The translations under genes were made by a program, and so were the position numbers. DNA of 64,000 nucleotides, taken from assembly GCA_964520905.1 (NCBI GenBank), contig CAZFQL010000001.1, positions 62,001 to 126,000 on the forward strand, read 5' to 3'. Of this stretch, positions 16,785 to 24,722 are shown piece by piece (the first letter of the stretch is position 1; each line of letters begins with the position of its first letter). The notes beneath the pieces were generated by a model that saw only the letters and a list, made by a program, of their open reading frames with translations, was not told where the DNA came from and did no database searches. This stretch comes from JAGVIE01 sp964520905 (lineage in GTDB: Bacteria; Bacteroidota; Ignavibacteria; UBA10030; SZUA-254).

Positions 16785-18977
16785 TTACCTGAGCAAAACA
16801 AGTTTCTTTGTTTCAGTAAATGTACCAGCCTGCAAACGATAAAAGTAAATTCCAGTTTGTAAACCTTCTGCGCTCCATTGCTGAGAGTGATTCCCCGCCG
16901 ACAATTCTTCCGAGACAAGTGTTGCCACCTCTCTTCCTATTACATCAAACACCTTCAATATTACATATGCTTTGGAGGGCAACGCAAATGATATGGCGGT
17001 ACTGGGATTGAATGGATTGGGAAAGTTTTGTTCTAAGGTATACTCTTGTGGCAGGTTTTGATTCTCTCCAACGCCAACAAAGATAATCAGCCCACTGGTA
17101 GCCAAGCTCTTTGCTCCCTCAAAGCCTGTTGAGTCTAACGCCGCAACCCGATAAAAATATGTTGTTCCAGATGTAACAGATGAATCGGAATACGACGTCA
17201 AAGTAGTGGAGTCGATAAGAGCAACGTTTACAGAATCTGCTCCACGGTATATCTTGTAGGTTAATAACCCAACCGCTCCTCCTCCGTTCTGCCAAGCTAG
17301 ATTGATTGCACGGCCCGAACCGATTGCTGTAAGATTCTTCGGTGGGAGTTGTAGATTGAATTCATAAGCTTCACGGGCTTTATCCGACACACGAACCTCA
17401 TCGATTATACCAATGAAGCCTTGGTGAGCTGGATCCCAAGGATTAAGATTATGAATTCCAATTTTGAGAGGAAACGTGTTGTCAGGTTCGTATGCAATTA
17501 AAGTCCAAGATGCAGAGGCATCCTCTCTACCATTGATGAAAATCTTCATTGTACTGCCATCATACGTAGCAGCAATGTGATACCATCTCTTCTCAGTAAT
17601 ACTTGTTGAAGAGAAAAGATGGTAATCCCCTCCAACTCCATTCCCTACTGTGAAAAGTACCTTTTGATTGGCTGTATTAATAGTAAGAAAAAAACCTTTA
17701 TCAACACCAGAATGGAGATTACTCACGATGAAATGACTTAGACTAGCAGCCATAGAATCGATATTAATTCTTGCCTCTACCGTAAACTTTAGAAGCTTGA
17801 AATTCTCTCTGTTAATATTTATTGCATCAGCGTCATTGGAGAACCTTCGTGCTTTGCCAAAAAAGCCGTTAACTATTGCAGTTCCTATAGATCTGCCGTT
17901 GTTTCCATTGCCACTTGCATCATTCACTGTATCACCGTGTAGTTCGTTTAAGTGCCAAAGGGTAACGGTATTAGTATCAGGCTTGTATTCGCCGAGAAGA
18001 TTTATCGCTGGTATTATTACACTTACCGAATAACTTTTCTGACCTTCATTTCCCGAGATATCCACTCCAGTGATTCGATAGTAATACCGGTAATCCGCAG
18101 AAAGCTCGGAGTCCGCATACGCTTCTAACGAACTGGAATCGATCAAGACCACGTTTGTAGAATCATTCCCTCTGTAGATGTTATAGTGGAGTAGTGCAAT
18201 TGCTCCGCCTCCATTTTCCCAACTTAGCATTGCAGTATTGCCAACAGCAGTGATTGTGAAGTTCTTAGGAGGCAATAAAAGGTTGAATTCGCTTGGCTGA
18301 CGAACTTTATTTGAAATCCGAACCTCATCGATTAATCCTTGGAAGTACTCGCCATAGATGTCATTTGCACCGATGCTGACGGGATCAGTTGAATTTGTTC
18401 CGATTGTTTCATTAAATGCGTCTTGATCCACCAACACACCGTCGAAGTAAACTCTTGCTATTGATCCGTCATACATGCCAGCAACATGATGCCATCGACC
18501 ATCCAGAAAATAAGATGGATCAACAGAGGTTTCTGTGCCTAAACCAAATTTCGTGTTAATCCCAAAATCGAAAACAGTTCCATTATTCTTAAAGTGCATC
18601 AAGTATCCGTTTTGTGAGTTGGGCCCATTCTTTCTTAGAAAGGTGTTCGGTCCAGATGAAAACGCAGTTGGTTTAATCCATGCCTCCAGTGTTAGAAAAG
18701 GAGAAACATTCAACTCAGCTGAGTTTGGAACGGTCACCCGATCCGATATACCATTGAAACTTCTTGCCTTCAGGAACTTGCCGTCAGCAATTGTCGTTCC
18801 GATTGATGTACCTAAATTGCCATTACCACTGGCATCATTTACCGTGTCGCTATGCAGTTCATTGAATTGCCAAAGAGCGACAGTGTTAGTGTCTGTTATA
18901 TATTCTTGCCCGAAGGCTAGTCCGGCAAGAATTGATAATAACATCAAAAGTGTAAAAAAGAATGAAATGTGAGTCAT
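16785..18977 (-). CDS. T9SS-sorted protein with duplicated LamG-Fn3 units
   Basis: A 730-residue secreted protein. After a signal peptide (~1-24, ending LAFGQ) come two tandem copies of a unit made of a LamG/concanavalin-like lectin domain and a fibronectin type III domain. The copies share 'TDTNTV.LW..NELH.DTVNDASGNGN.G.SIGT', 'GLIDEVRIS.K.R' and 'YYRITG.D..GNEG'-like ends. The last ~80 residues are a T9SS type A sorting domain ('LEQNFPNPFNPS', 'FDVIGREVATLV', 'GIYFYRLQAG'). ATG 18977 is chosen because AAGGAG lies just upstream and the signal peptide starts there; the frame is open further upstream to 19019. It probably binds glycans at the cell surface. Confidence 0.92.
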   Translation of the reverse strand: MTHISFFFTLLMLLSILAGLAFGQEYITDTNTVALWQFNELHSDTVNDASGNGNLGTSIGTTIADGKFLKARSFNGISDRVTVPNSAELNVSPFLTLEAWIKPTAFSSGPNTFLRKNGPNSQNGYLMHFKNNGTVFDFGINTKFGLGTETSVDPSYFLDGRWHHVAGMYDGSIARVYFDGVLVDQDAFNETIGTNSTDPVSIGANDIYGEYFQGLIDEVRISNKVRQPSEFNLLLPPKNFTITAVGNTAMLSWENGGGAIALLHYNIYRGNDSTNVVLIDSSSLEAYADSELSADYRYYYRITGVDISGNEGQKSYSVSVIIPAINLLGEYKPDTNTVTLWHLNELHGDTVNDASGNGNNGRSIGTAIVNGFFGKARRFSNDADAININRENFKLLKFTVEARINIDSMAASLSHFIVSNLHSGVDKGFFLTINTANQKVLFTVGNGVGGDYHLFSSTSITEKRWYHIAATYDGSTMKIFINGREDASASWTLIAYEPDNTFPLKIGIHNLNPWDPAHQGFIGIIDEVRVSDKAREAYEFNLQLPPKNLTAIGSGRAINLAWQNGGGAVGLLTYKIYRGADSVNVALIDSTTLTSYSDSSVTSGTTYFYRVAALDSTGFEGAKSLATSGLIIFVGVGENQNLPQEYTLEQNFPNPFNPSTAISFALPSKAYVILKVFDVIGREVATLVSEELSAGNHSQQWSAEGLQTGIYFYRLQAGTFTETKKLVLLR

Positions 18978-19022
18978 TAGATATCTCCTTCTTGAATTAT
19001 TGAAAAAGTAATTGCACATCGT

Positions 19023-19153
19023 TTCGCATAAATATGGCGTTGCGAAGTGTGCTATGATAAATCAAATTTTGCATACGGGGCAATGTGTCCGAAAGTGAAA
19101 CGTCAGATTTAGTTTAGATAAATTTGTTCATCATTTTATGTGTTTTAGGCGAA
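19023..19153. repeat. attC-like imperfect palindrome downstream of PIN gene
   Basis: Outer arms TTCGCATAAA (19023-19032) and TTTAGGCGAA (19144-19153) pair with one mismatch; inner arms at 19054-19069 and 19120-19134 pair over about 14 bases with one bulge and one mismatch. A 131-base imperfect hairpin with paired core ends and a large loop is the architecture of an integron attC site. The right end continues into TTTAGGCGAAGTTGCACTC (19144-19162), whose inverted copy lies at 20188-20206 on the other side of the PIN gene. The core bases deviate from the strict attC consensus, so this is a candidate only. Confidence 0.4.
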
Positions 19154-19160
19154 GTTGCAC

Positions 19161-20171
19161 TCATTCATTTGGCTCTACTATTTCCCAGTTGCGACCGCAG
19201 TTGTTGCAGATGTATTGGTATGCTAAGGCGCCCGTGCCGATGTAAGCGGTAATTGGTCCGATCACCGTGCCACGGCTTGCACAGAATGGACATTGCGAAA
19301 GAGGCGCGAATCTACCAATTGATCCTTGGCTTCCAGAAAATCCTGAAAGCGAGCCGACTGGAACGCTCCCACTTGCATATTGAAGACCACTCAAGGTAGG
19401 GAACAGTTCTTTCTTTGATATTTCGTCGAGTACTTTCTCGGTGGGTAAACTTGTCAACTTTGTAGTCAGTTGCGAGTTGAAATCCCGCAAGCCATCAGCC
19501 AACTTGTTGAAGCATCGTATGGCAGGTTTTTGTTTTGCCGCATTGGTCAATTCCGCCAACAAATAAGGATTGAAATAGCATTTGTCTCGATGTTCTGTCA
19601 GGTAATCTAAATCGTTTGTGATGATCCAAATTCCATTAGCTTCAGTAACTTGCATCAGTAATTGCTCCCATGATATCTGATCACCAAGAGAATCTTGAAC
19701 CTTCCCTGGTGGGTTGCCGCGCCGCTTCCGGTGTTCGGCGGCTTCTATTTCCTCGGTTGAGGCTGTTTTCGCTGACGCAAATAGAGGTTCAAGAGCTTTG
19801 CTAACCTCATCCGTTGACGTAGAAATTTGAGTAAGAATCGAGTGGAAAATATCGTCTTGCTCTTTCACCAGTTTCTTTGATGACTCCTGAAGCTCTTTCC
19901 GTTTCTTGTTCCATTCGGTAATGACTTTGTTTGTCGAGGAATCAAAATGCTCAGGAAGGTGTCGATTGGTAAGTACAGAATCGGCAAGTGAATCGTTGCA
20001 GGTTGCTTGGAACACAGCAAGCTTGTTACGGTTGACCTCTGCAACAATCTGATCGGTTATGAAGATGCTGGACTTGACTTCAAGAACAGTTGTTAGGAGT
20101 TTCTTGTACTCGGGTTGAGCGTTATCGAAGAACCTCAAGTAGATATTAGAATCGATAAACACTATGTGCAT
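19161..20171 (-). CDS. PIN-domain nuclease with C-terminal zinc ribbon
   Basis: A 336-residue protein. The first ~45 residues carry the PIN start 'FIDSNIYLRFFDNAQPEYK' with the acidic Asp, and residues ~185-210 hold 'IWIITNDLDYLTEHRDK' with the second acidic pair, as in PIN_8/DUF4935-type RNases. The middle is a charged helical insert. The C-terminus has CPFC...CNNC, a four-cysteine zinc ribbon. The ATG at 20171 is chosen over an in-frame TTG at 20195 because a purine-rich AGGAAG precedes it and the PIN strand begins there. There is no antitoxin gene beside it. Inverted repeats that resemble integron cassette boundaries enclose it exactly, which suggests recent or past mobility. Confidence 0.8.
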   Translation of the reverse strand: MHIVFIDSNIYLRFFDNAQPEYKKLLTTVLEVKSSIFITDQIVAEVNRNKLAVFQATCNDSLADSVLTNRHLPEHFDSSTNKVITEWNKKRKELQESSKKLVKEQDDIFHSILTQISTSTDEVSKALEPLFASAKTASTEEIEAAEHRKRRGNPPGKVQDSLGDQISWEQLLMQVTEANGIWIITNDLDYLTEHRDKCYFNPYLLAELTNAAKQKPAIRCFNKLADGLRDFNSQLTTKLTSLPTEKVLDEISKKELFPTLSGLQYASGSVPVGSLSGFSGSQGSIGRFAPLSQCPFCASRGTVIGPITAYIGTGALAYQYICNNCGRNWEIVEPNE

Positions 20172-20187
20172 TTCACACTCTTCCTGC

Positions 20188-20206
20188 AAGTGCAATTTCG
20201 CCTAAC
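20188..20206. repeat. Inverted cassette-boundary repeat upstream of PIN gene
   Basis: AAGTGCAATTTCGCCTAAC is the inverted copy (16 of 19 bases) of 19144-19162. It contains GCCTAAC, the core of integron attC/cassette ends, and CGTTGCG follows, which also occurs in the palindrome at 19039-19045. Together the two copies bracket the PIN gene with a few bases to spare. Confidence 0.5.
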
Positions 20207-20815
20207 GTTGCGCATCATCTGTAATGACACAATCCTTCGTACCCCAGGACAAGTATTGTCCCGTCCCGAAAAAATGCGGGGCAGGATAAATGGTTTTATC
20301 GTTTTTATTTTCACTCGGTTTTAGCAGCTTCAGTATTTTATGGAGTATTAAATATTCGCATTTCCCATCGTATCGGTTTTGTGTTGTCGGTTCGTCCCGT
20401 GCAGTTCCTCTCTCATCGTATCTTTTCTGTGCAAGAATTTACCAAATCTTCAGCGAAGTGTCAAGTTTTTGTGGACGTTAAGAATCATTTTGTTAAATAA
20501 AGATAGATACCCTGGTTAAACAGGGCTGTCTAATAAGTCCGAGAGTGTGTCACATTGAGCCTTCGACAAGCTCAGGCAGATAGTAATTGATTCTTTTTAG
20601 AGAGCCCCTCTTCGCCGTGCTATGAATTAGGTCAATTTTGTTTAATAAAGGTCAGACAAGAATGTCCGACCTACCCAATAATTTATTTTTTAGACAACCC
20701 ATACGGGGGTGTGTGTGAAGAGCCGCAAGAACACACCTCACCATGCGGGGGATAAACCTCGTCGAACCATCGACCGAGCGAGACCATATTTCTGAATCTC
20801 ACTTACCTTTAATTC
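20207..20815. other. Gene-free, repeat-rich intergenic region
   Basis: No credible coding region is visible over ~600 bases. It holds several hairpins: a 12-pair stem with one mismatch at 20257-20288 (GTCCCG/CGGGGC core), CCCTG/CAGGG at 20510-20525, AGGTCAGACA/TGTCCGACCT with one mismatch at 20649-20672, and GGTGTGT/ACACACC at 20708-20737. A 'GAGCCTTCGACAAGCTCAGG' element sits at 20556-20575. The segment looks like an accumulation site for short dispersed palindromic repeats rather than a regulatory region for one gene. Confidence 0.7.
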
Positions 20816-21643
20816 TTACTTTACAACTTCCGTTACAGGTTGCTTGTCGATTTTCGAGTAATCAAGCTCCGAGCCGAGAACGCTGTGAGGGATTAGGTAA
20901 ACAACGAGCGTGAGAACTGCCGCAGCCAAAGCCCACCGCTTCGGACTTTTTGATTTCTTCAAAGCAATCGCCGCGATAACCCAAAGCAAAATCATCGCCG
21001 CAGTTTTGTTATCCGTCATGTCGCCGCCGAAGGGCCAACCGGTCCAGTACGCGCCGAAGGCATACTTTTGTACAATCGGTCCAAATATCAAACCGCCGAC
21101 GGCAAACAATCCGATTGTCCAAACAATCAGCTTTTTCAAATTCGGTTCTTTGGAAAAAAATTCAAGACCCGCGCGGGTTGATATTACCAGTCCTATGAAC
21201 ATCAATGCAACGTGAATGACGAGTACTGCCGCCGGAACATCTCCTCTGAACCTTATGACGACAGATTCCTTTTCCGGGAGTGTAACGGTTCGCTGTGCGT
21301 CTTGCAGTGTTACGCGGTACGCCAGCTTTCCTGCCGGCGGCTGGTGAGGAATCTCTGCCGAGAGAATTCCGTTTTCATATTTCATCGGTACCTTCATCCA
21401 TTCGTCTGCCGTCTTGTATCGTTTCCATTCAACAAATCCGGAAATGGTTTCATCACCAGTTTCAATCTTCACTATCTGGTTGCCTTCACCGGCGTGGGAT
21501 CGTTCTAACTCGTACTTAATTTCCTTTCCGTTTAAATTTATCTTGCCGTCGATTGCATATGTAGGACCGGTTCGCTTCTGGTATATTCCGGCTCCGATTG
21601 TAATTAGAAATGCGAGAATCCAAAATAAAATAGATCGTTTCAT
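20816..21643 (-). CDS. Membrane protein of unknown function
   Basis: A 275-residue protein with one N-terminal membrane segment (~5-20), an extracytoplasmic beta-rich domain (~25-130; 'GFVEWKRYKTADEW', 'AYRVTLQDAQRTVTLPE') and four predicted membrane helices in the C-terminal half (~140-255). Between helices lies 'YWTGWPFGGDMTDNKTA', a conserved-looking loop with Trp, Asp and Lys. I do not recognise the family. The ATG at 21643 is preferred over the one at 21649 because AAAGG sits six bases before it. It stands alone between the repeat region and a divergent oxidoreductase gene. Confidence 0.75.
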   Translation of the reverse strand: MKRSILFWILAFLITIGAGIYQKRTGPTYAIDGKINLNGKEIKYELERSHAGEGNQIVKIETGDETISGFVEWKRYKTADEWMKVPMKYENGILSAEIPHQPPAGKLAYRVTLQDAQRTVTLPEKESVVIRFRGDVPAAVLVIHVALMFIGLVISTRAGLEFFSKEPNLKKLIVWTIGLFAVGGLIFGPIVQKYAFGAYWTGWPFGGDMTDNKTAAMILLWVIAAIALKKSKSPKRWALAAAVLTLVVYLIPHSVLGSELDYSKIDKQPVTEVVK

Positions 21644-21851
21644 AATCATCCTTTAAAATAAGAGAAAAATGTCTGATCGTAAAATGCGAAAAAGGTTTGA
21701 ATTATCAAAGTTTTTCTTTACTTTCTATTCGATACGGTATCGCACGTAGAAAGATGCTTGACGATATAGTCAAGCAAGTAAGTAATACCCTCTCATCCAA
21801 ATGACTATTGACGAATGACAGCCAATAACCAAATAAAAAGTTAAAATATTT

Positions 21852-22619
21852 ATGGAAAAGGATTTATTAAATAAAGTATTCATCATTACCGGCGCCTCCA
21901 GCGGCATCGGCAAAGCTACTGCATTAATAGCTATAGGGCGTAGGGCGAAAGTTGCTTTAGTTGCCCGGCGAGAAAGCGAACTCAAAGCTATATACTCTAA
22001 ACTCCCTGCTGAATCATTTGAAATCATACCCGCCGATTTAACGAAGGATGAAGATCGACAGCGGGTTGTTAATCAAACCGTCAAACGATTCGCCGGAATA
22101 GATGTGCTCGTGAATGCCGCAGGCATTATCGGCAACGGTACGATCGAGAATACGACGCTCGAGTTCTGGGACAACATGATGGATATTAATCTCCGTTCGC
22201 TCTTCCGGCTGACACAGCTTGCGCTTCCTTCTATTATAGATAGGAAGGGCAACATCGTGAATGTTTCGAGTGTTACCGGAGTGCGCGCGTTTCCCAATGT
22301 GCTGGCATACTGCGTAAGTAAAGCCGGAGTTGATCAGCTAACTCATTGCGCGGCATTGGAGTTGGGACCCAAGGGTGTCCGCATCAACGCCGTCGATCCC
22401 GGGGTCGTTCTTACGAATCTCCATCGTAACAGCGGAATACAGGAAGATGCATATCAGAAATTTCTTGAGCACAGCAAAACAACACATCCCATCGGTCGTG
22501 TCGGCAAACCTGAAGAAGTAGCTGAACTTATTTTGTTCCTTGCATCAGATCGTGCAGGCTGGATTACCGGAGGAAGTTTTAACATCGATGGCGGAAGAGC
22601 GCAAACATGCGCAAGATGA
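21852..22619 (+). CDS. SDR-family NAD(P)-dependent oxidoreductase
   Basis: A 255-residue classical short-chain dehydrogenase. The cofactor motif TGASSGIG is at residues 13-20, NAAG follows near 90, the catalytic Ser lies in NVSSVTG, and the Tyr/Lys pair is in AYCVSKAG. The C-terminus (ITGGSFNIDGG) is the standard family end. The substrate (a sugar, fatty acyl chain or steroid-like alcohol) cannot be inferred. It is divergent from the membrane protein upstream and is followed by a repeat-flanked four-helix-bundle gene, so no operon partner is obvious. Confidence 0.93.
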   Translation: MEKDLLNKVFIITGASSGIGKATALIAIGRRAKVALVARRESELKAIYSKLPAESFEIIPADLTKDEDRQRVVNQTVKRFAGIDVLVNAAGIIGNGTIENTTLEFWDNMMDINLRSLFRLTQLALPSIIDRKGNIVNVSSVTGVRAFPNVLAYCVSKAGVDQLTHCAALELGPKGVRINAVDPGVVLTNLHRNSGIQEDAYQKFLEHSKTTHPIGRVGKPEEVAELILFLASDRAGWITGGSFNIDGGRAQTCAR

Positions 22620-22624
22620 GTTTT

Positions 22625-22660
22625 GGGTTATAAGTTTTAAGTTATGAATTATGAGTTAAC
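22625..22660. repeat. AT-rich short repeat before four-helix-bundle gene
   Basis: A low-complexity stretch built from variants of TTATGAATTATGAGTTA. An inverted, related copy lies at 23032-23069, after the four-helix-bundle gene, so the gene is bracketed by the pair. Confidence 0.6.
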
Positions 22661-22678
22661 GTTAAAAAGTGTTTTGAT

Positions 22679-23029
22679 ATGAGCCAGTCTATTATAAAGG
22701 AGAAAACATTCAAATTTGCACTTGAGATTATAAAAATATCTAAACTCCTGCTGCAGAAGAATGAATTTGTACTTTCAAAACAATTGCTTCGGGCCGGAAC
22801 TTCCATAGGTGCAAATGTTCGTGAGGCGTTGAATGCTGAATCAACAGCCGATTTTATTCACAAATTTTCTATAGCCCAGAAAGAGTGTGATGAAACGCTC
22901 TATTGGTTAGAGCTTTTGATGGAGTCAGGCTTCGCTGACCGTAATATTCTGCAAATCACCTCAACTGAAGCAGCCGAAATTTTGAAAATTATTAAAAGTA
23001 TTATTATTACATCAAAATCAAAATTGTAG
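22679..23029 (+). CDS. Four-helix-bundle protein (23S rRNA intervening-sequence type)
   Basis: A 116-residue all-helical protein. The core pattern 'KFALEIIKISK', 'SKQLLRAGTSIGANVREAL.AES..DFIHKFSIAQKECDETLYWLELL' is that of the IVP/four-helix-bundle family, first seen encoded inside rRNA intervening sequences but also found as free genes in Bacteroidota. The biochemical role is not established. The ATG has no clear ribosome site. AT-rich inverted repeats lie on both sides (22625-22660 and 23032-23069), which fits insertion as a unit between an oxidoreductase and a trans-sulfuration gene. Confidence 0.93.
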   Translation: MSQSIIKEKTFKFALEIIKISKLLLQKNEFVLSKQLLRAGTSIGANVREALNAESTADFIHKFSIAQKECDETLYWLELLMESGFADRNILQITSTEAAEILKIIKSIIITSKSKL

Positions 23030-23031
23030 TT

Positions 23032-23069
23032 CACAACTCATAACTAATAATTCATAGCTCATAACTCTC
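23032..23069. repeat. AT-rich short repeat after four-helix-bundle gene
   Basis: CACAACTCATAACTAATAAT and following bases are built from CATAACTC/AATTCATA units, the inverse of the copy at 22625-22660. Confidence 0.6.
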
Positions 23070-23080
23070 AGAGGTTGATA

Positions 23081-24286
23081 ATGAAGATTAAGAATTATAA
23101 AAACCTATCTCTTGCTACCAGATCAATCCATGGTAAGCACCTTCACGCTTTCAAAGGTCCGGTCACTTTGCCGATTTACCAGACAAGTACGTACCGGTTT
23201 GAGAATTCGAATGACGCCATACGTTATGCCCAAGGCGATCCGAATGTTTTAGTTTATACGCGCTACCATAATCCGTCAGTCAACGAAGTTGAAGACCGCA
23301 TCACACTGATGGAAAACGGAGAAGCGGCGGCGTTGTTTTCATCGGGTATGGCGGCAATATCGACTGCGATACTTTCGGTATGCAAAAGCGGCGATGAGAT
23401 TGTTAGCACGCCGGCGTTGTACGGCGGCACGTACAGATTTTTCCGCGACACTTTGCCGAATTACGGAATTAACATCAAACATGTCGATCCGTTATCGCTG
23501 GAGGATTTGTCGTATCTTATAACGCCAAAGACGAAGGTTGTTTACTTTGAAACCCCGACCAACCCAACGCTTGCTCTTGTTGACATTGATAAACTCGTGA
23601 AGCTGACGAGGAAGATGGAGAAGGAATACCGTAGAAAGATTACCATAATAATCGACAACACCTTTGCAACAATCCTCAACCAGAAGCCGTTTGATTTTGG
23701 TGTTGATGTTATTGTGGAAAGCACGACAAAATATTTAGGCGGTCATGCTGACTTGATGGGCGGGGTTGTTGTTGGAAGTAAGAAGTTTATTCACAATGTG
23801 AAAGAGCTGGCAAAACACCTTGGCGGCTGTGCCGATCCGTTTGCAGCATTTTTATTGGATAGAAGTTTGAAAACTTTTGAGCTTCGAGTCCAGCGACAAA
23901 ATGAAAACGCGCTTGCTCTTGCCCGTGCTCTTGAGAAGCATCCGAAAGTTCTCCGCGCGATATATCCCGGACTGCCTTCGCATCCACAACATAAACTTGC
24001 AAAGAAACAAATGTCGGGTTTTGGAGGAATGGTAACAGTTGAAGTGAGGGGTGGAATTAAAAGCGCTGTCAAAGTGTGCGATTCATTAAAGGTAGCAATC
24101 AATGCGATGTCGCTTGGCGGCGTGGAAACGCTCGTGAGCATTCCGGTTTATTCATCGCACGTAAAGATGAGTAAAGAAGAATTGGCAAAACACGGCGTAA
24201 CACCGGGGATGATTCGAATCTCAGTTGGCGTGGAAGGAATAAAAGATCTAATTGATGATTTTAAACAGGCGCTTGGTAAACTGTAG
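23081..24286 (+). CDS. PLP-dependent Cys/Met metabolism enzyme (gamma-lyase/synthase type)
   Basis: A 401-residue trans-sulfuration enzyme. The PLP-binding lysine is Lys217 in 'ESTTKYLGGHADLMGG'; the 'FSSGMAAIST' cofactor loop, 'YTRYHNPS' and 'SLGGVETL.S.P' C-terminal motif are all present. The family includes cystathionine gamma-lyase, cystathionine gamma-synthase and methionine gamma-lyase, which sequence alone does not separate well; the 'YTRYHNPS' phosphate-clamp and G-V-E-T-L-V-S-I-P ending fit a lyase. ATG 23081 is used, with GAGG just upstream; an in-frame TTG at 23075 is less likely. It is followed 32 bases later by ywbE. Confidence 0.92.
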   Translation: MKIKNYKNLSLATRSIHGKHLHAFKGPVTLPIYQTSTYRFENSNDAIRYAQGDPNVLVYTRYHNPSVNEVEDRITLMENGEAAALFSSGMAAISTAILSVCKSGDEIVSTPALYGGTYRFFRDTLPNYGINIKHVDPLSLEDLSYLITPKTKVVYFETPTNPTLALVDIDKLVKLTRKMEKEYRRKITIIIDNTFATILNQKPFDFGVDVIVESTTKYLGGHADLMGGVVVGSKKFIHNVKELAKHLGGCADPFAAFLLDRSLKTFELRVQRQNENALALARALEKHPKVLRAIYPGLPSHPQHKLAKKQMSGFGGMVTVEVRGGIKSAVKVCDSLKVAINAMSLGGVETLVSIPVYSSHVKMSKEELAKHGVTPGMIRISVGVEGIKDLIDDFKQALGKL

Positions 24287-24318
24287 AGCGAAAGAACCTC
24301 AATATATGAGCAATCATA

Positions 24319-24513
24319 ATGGATGGAAAAAACAGGAACGAGATTAAACCGGGAATCGAAGTCGCTATTGTCAGCAAAGAAGACCAGCGAACAGGGAAAT
24401 TGACCGAAGGAATAGTGCAAGATATTCTAACCAAAAGTCCGTTTCACCCGCACGGGATAAAAGTGCGGCTTACTACCGGTGAAGTAGGAAGAGTGCGGGT
24501 TGTTAAAGAGTAG
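24319..24513 (+). CDS. ywbE: YwbE family protein
   Basis: A 64-residue basic protein of the YwbE (DUF2196) family: 'IKPGIEVAIVSKEDQRTGKLTEGIV' followed by 'SPFHPHGIKVRL..GEVGRV' is the complete family pattern. It is predicted to be a small beta-barrel, perhaps nucleic-acid binding; its function has not been established to my knowledge. It lies 32 bases after the trans-sulfuration gene and may be cotranscribed. The following 200 bases hold no gene but do contain the promoter of the restriction-modification locus. Confidence 0.93.
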   Translation: MDGKNRNEIKPGIEVAIVSKEDQRTGKLTEGIVQDILTKSPFHPHGIKVRLTTGEVGRVRVVKE

Positions 24514-24668
24514 CGATATGTCGTTTTTCAACTCTGATAGAATAACGTTTCTTTACCGACGTAAATTACAGGATCGCAACGACGGATGATGGGACTGGTG
24601 ACTGACAGCAACCGAATCCGAGAATTTGCAGATCTACCCGGCAAAGATTCGTCTATAGATTCCTACTA

Positions 24669-24697
24669 TTGAAAATATTTATTACATTAGTTCTAAT
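24669..24697 (+). promoter_or_regulatory. Sigma-70-type promoter for the restriction-modification locus
   Basis: TTGAAA (24669-24674), a 17-base spacer and TCTAAT (24692-24697) each differ from the consensus at one base. The start would fall near 24704, about 18 bases before the hsdR ATG. No clear ribosome site precedes that ATG. Confidence 0.5.
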
Positions 24698-24722
24698 TGC
24701 AACTCATAGAAATTAAATTGTC

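Noticed and set aside
19023..20206. PIN gene as an IS or transposon
   Set aside because: No transposase and no clear target-site duplication; the ends fit a cassette better.
24514..24668. Possible tRNA or small RNA before hsdR
   Set aside because: No cloverleaf, T-loop or strong hairpin could be traced.
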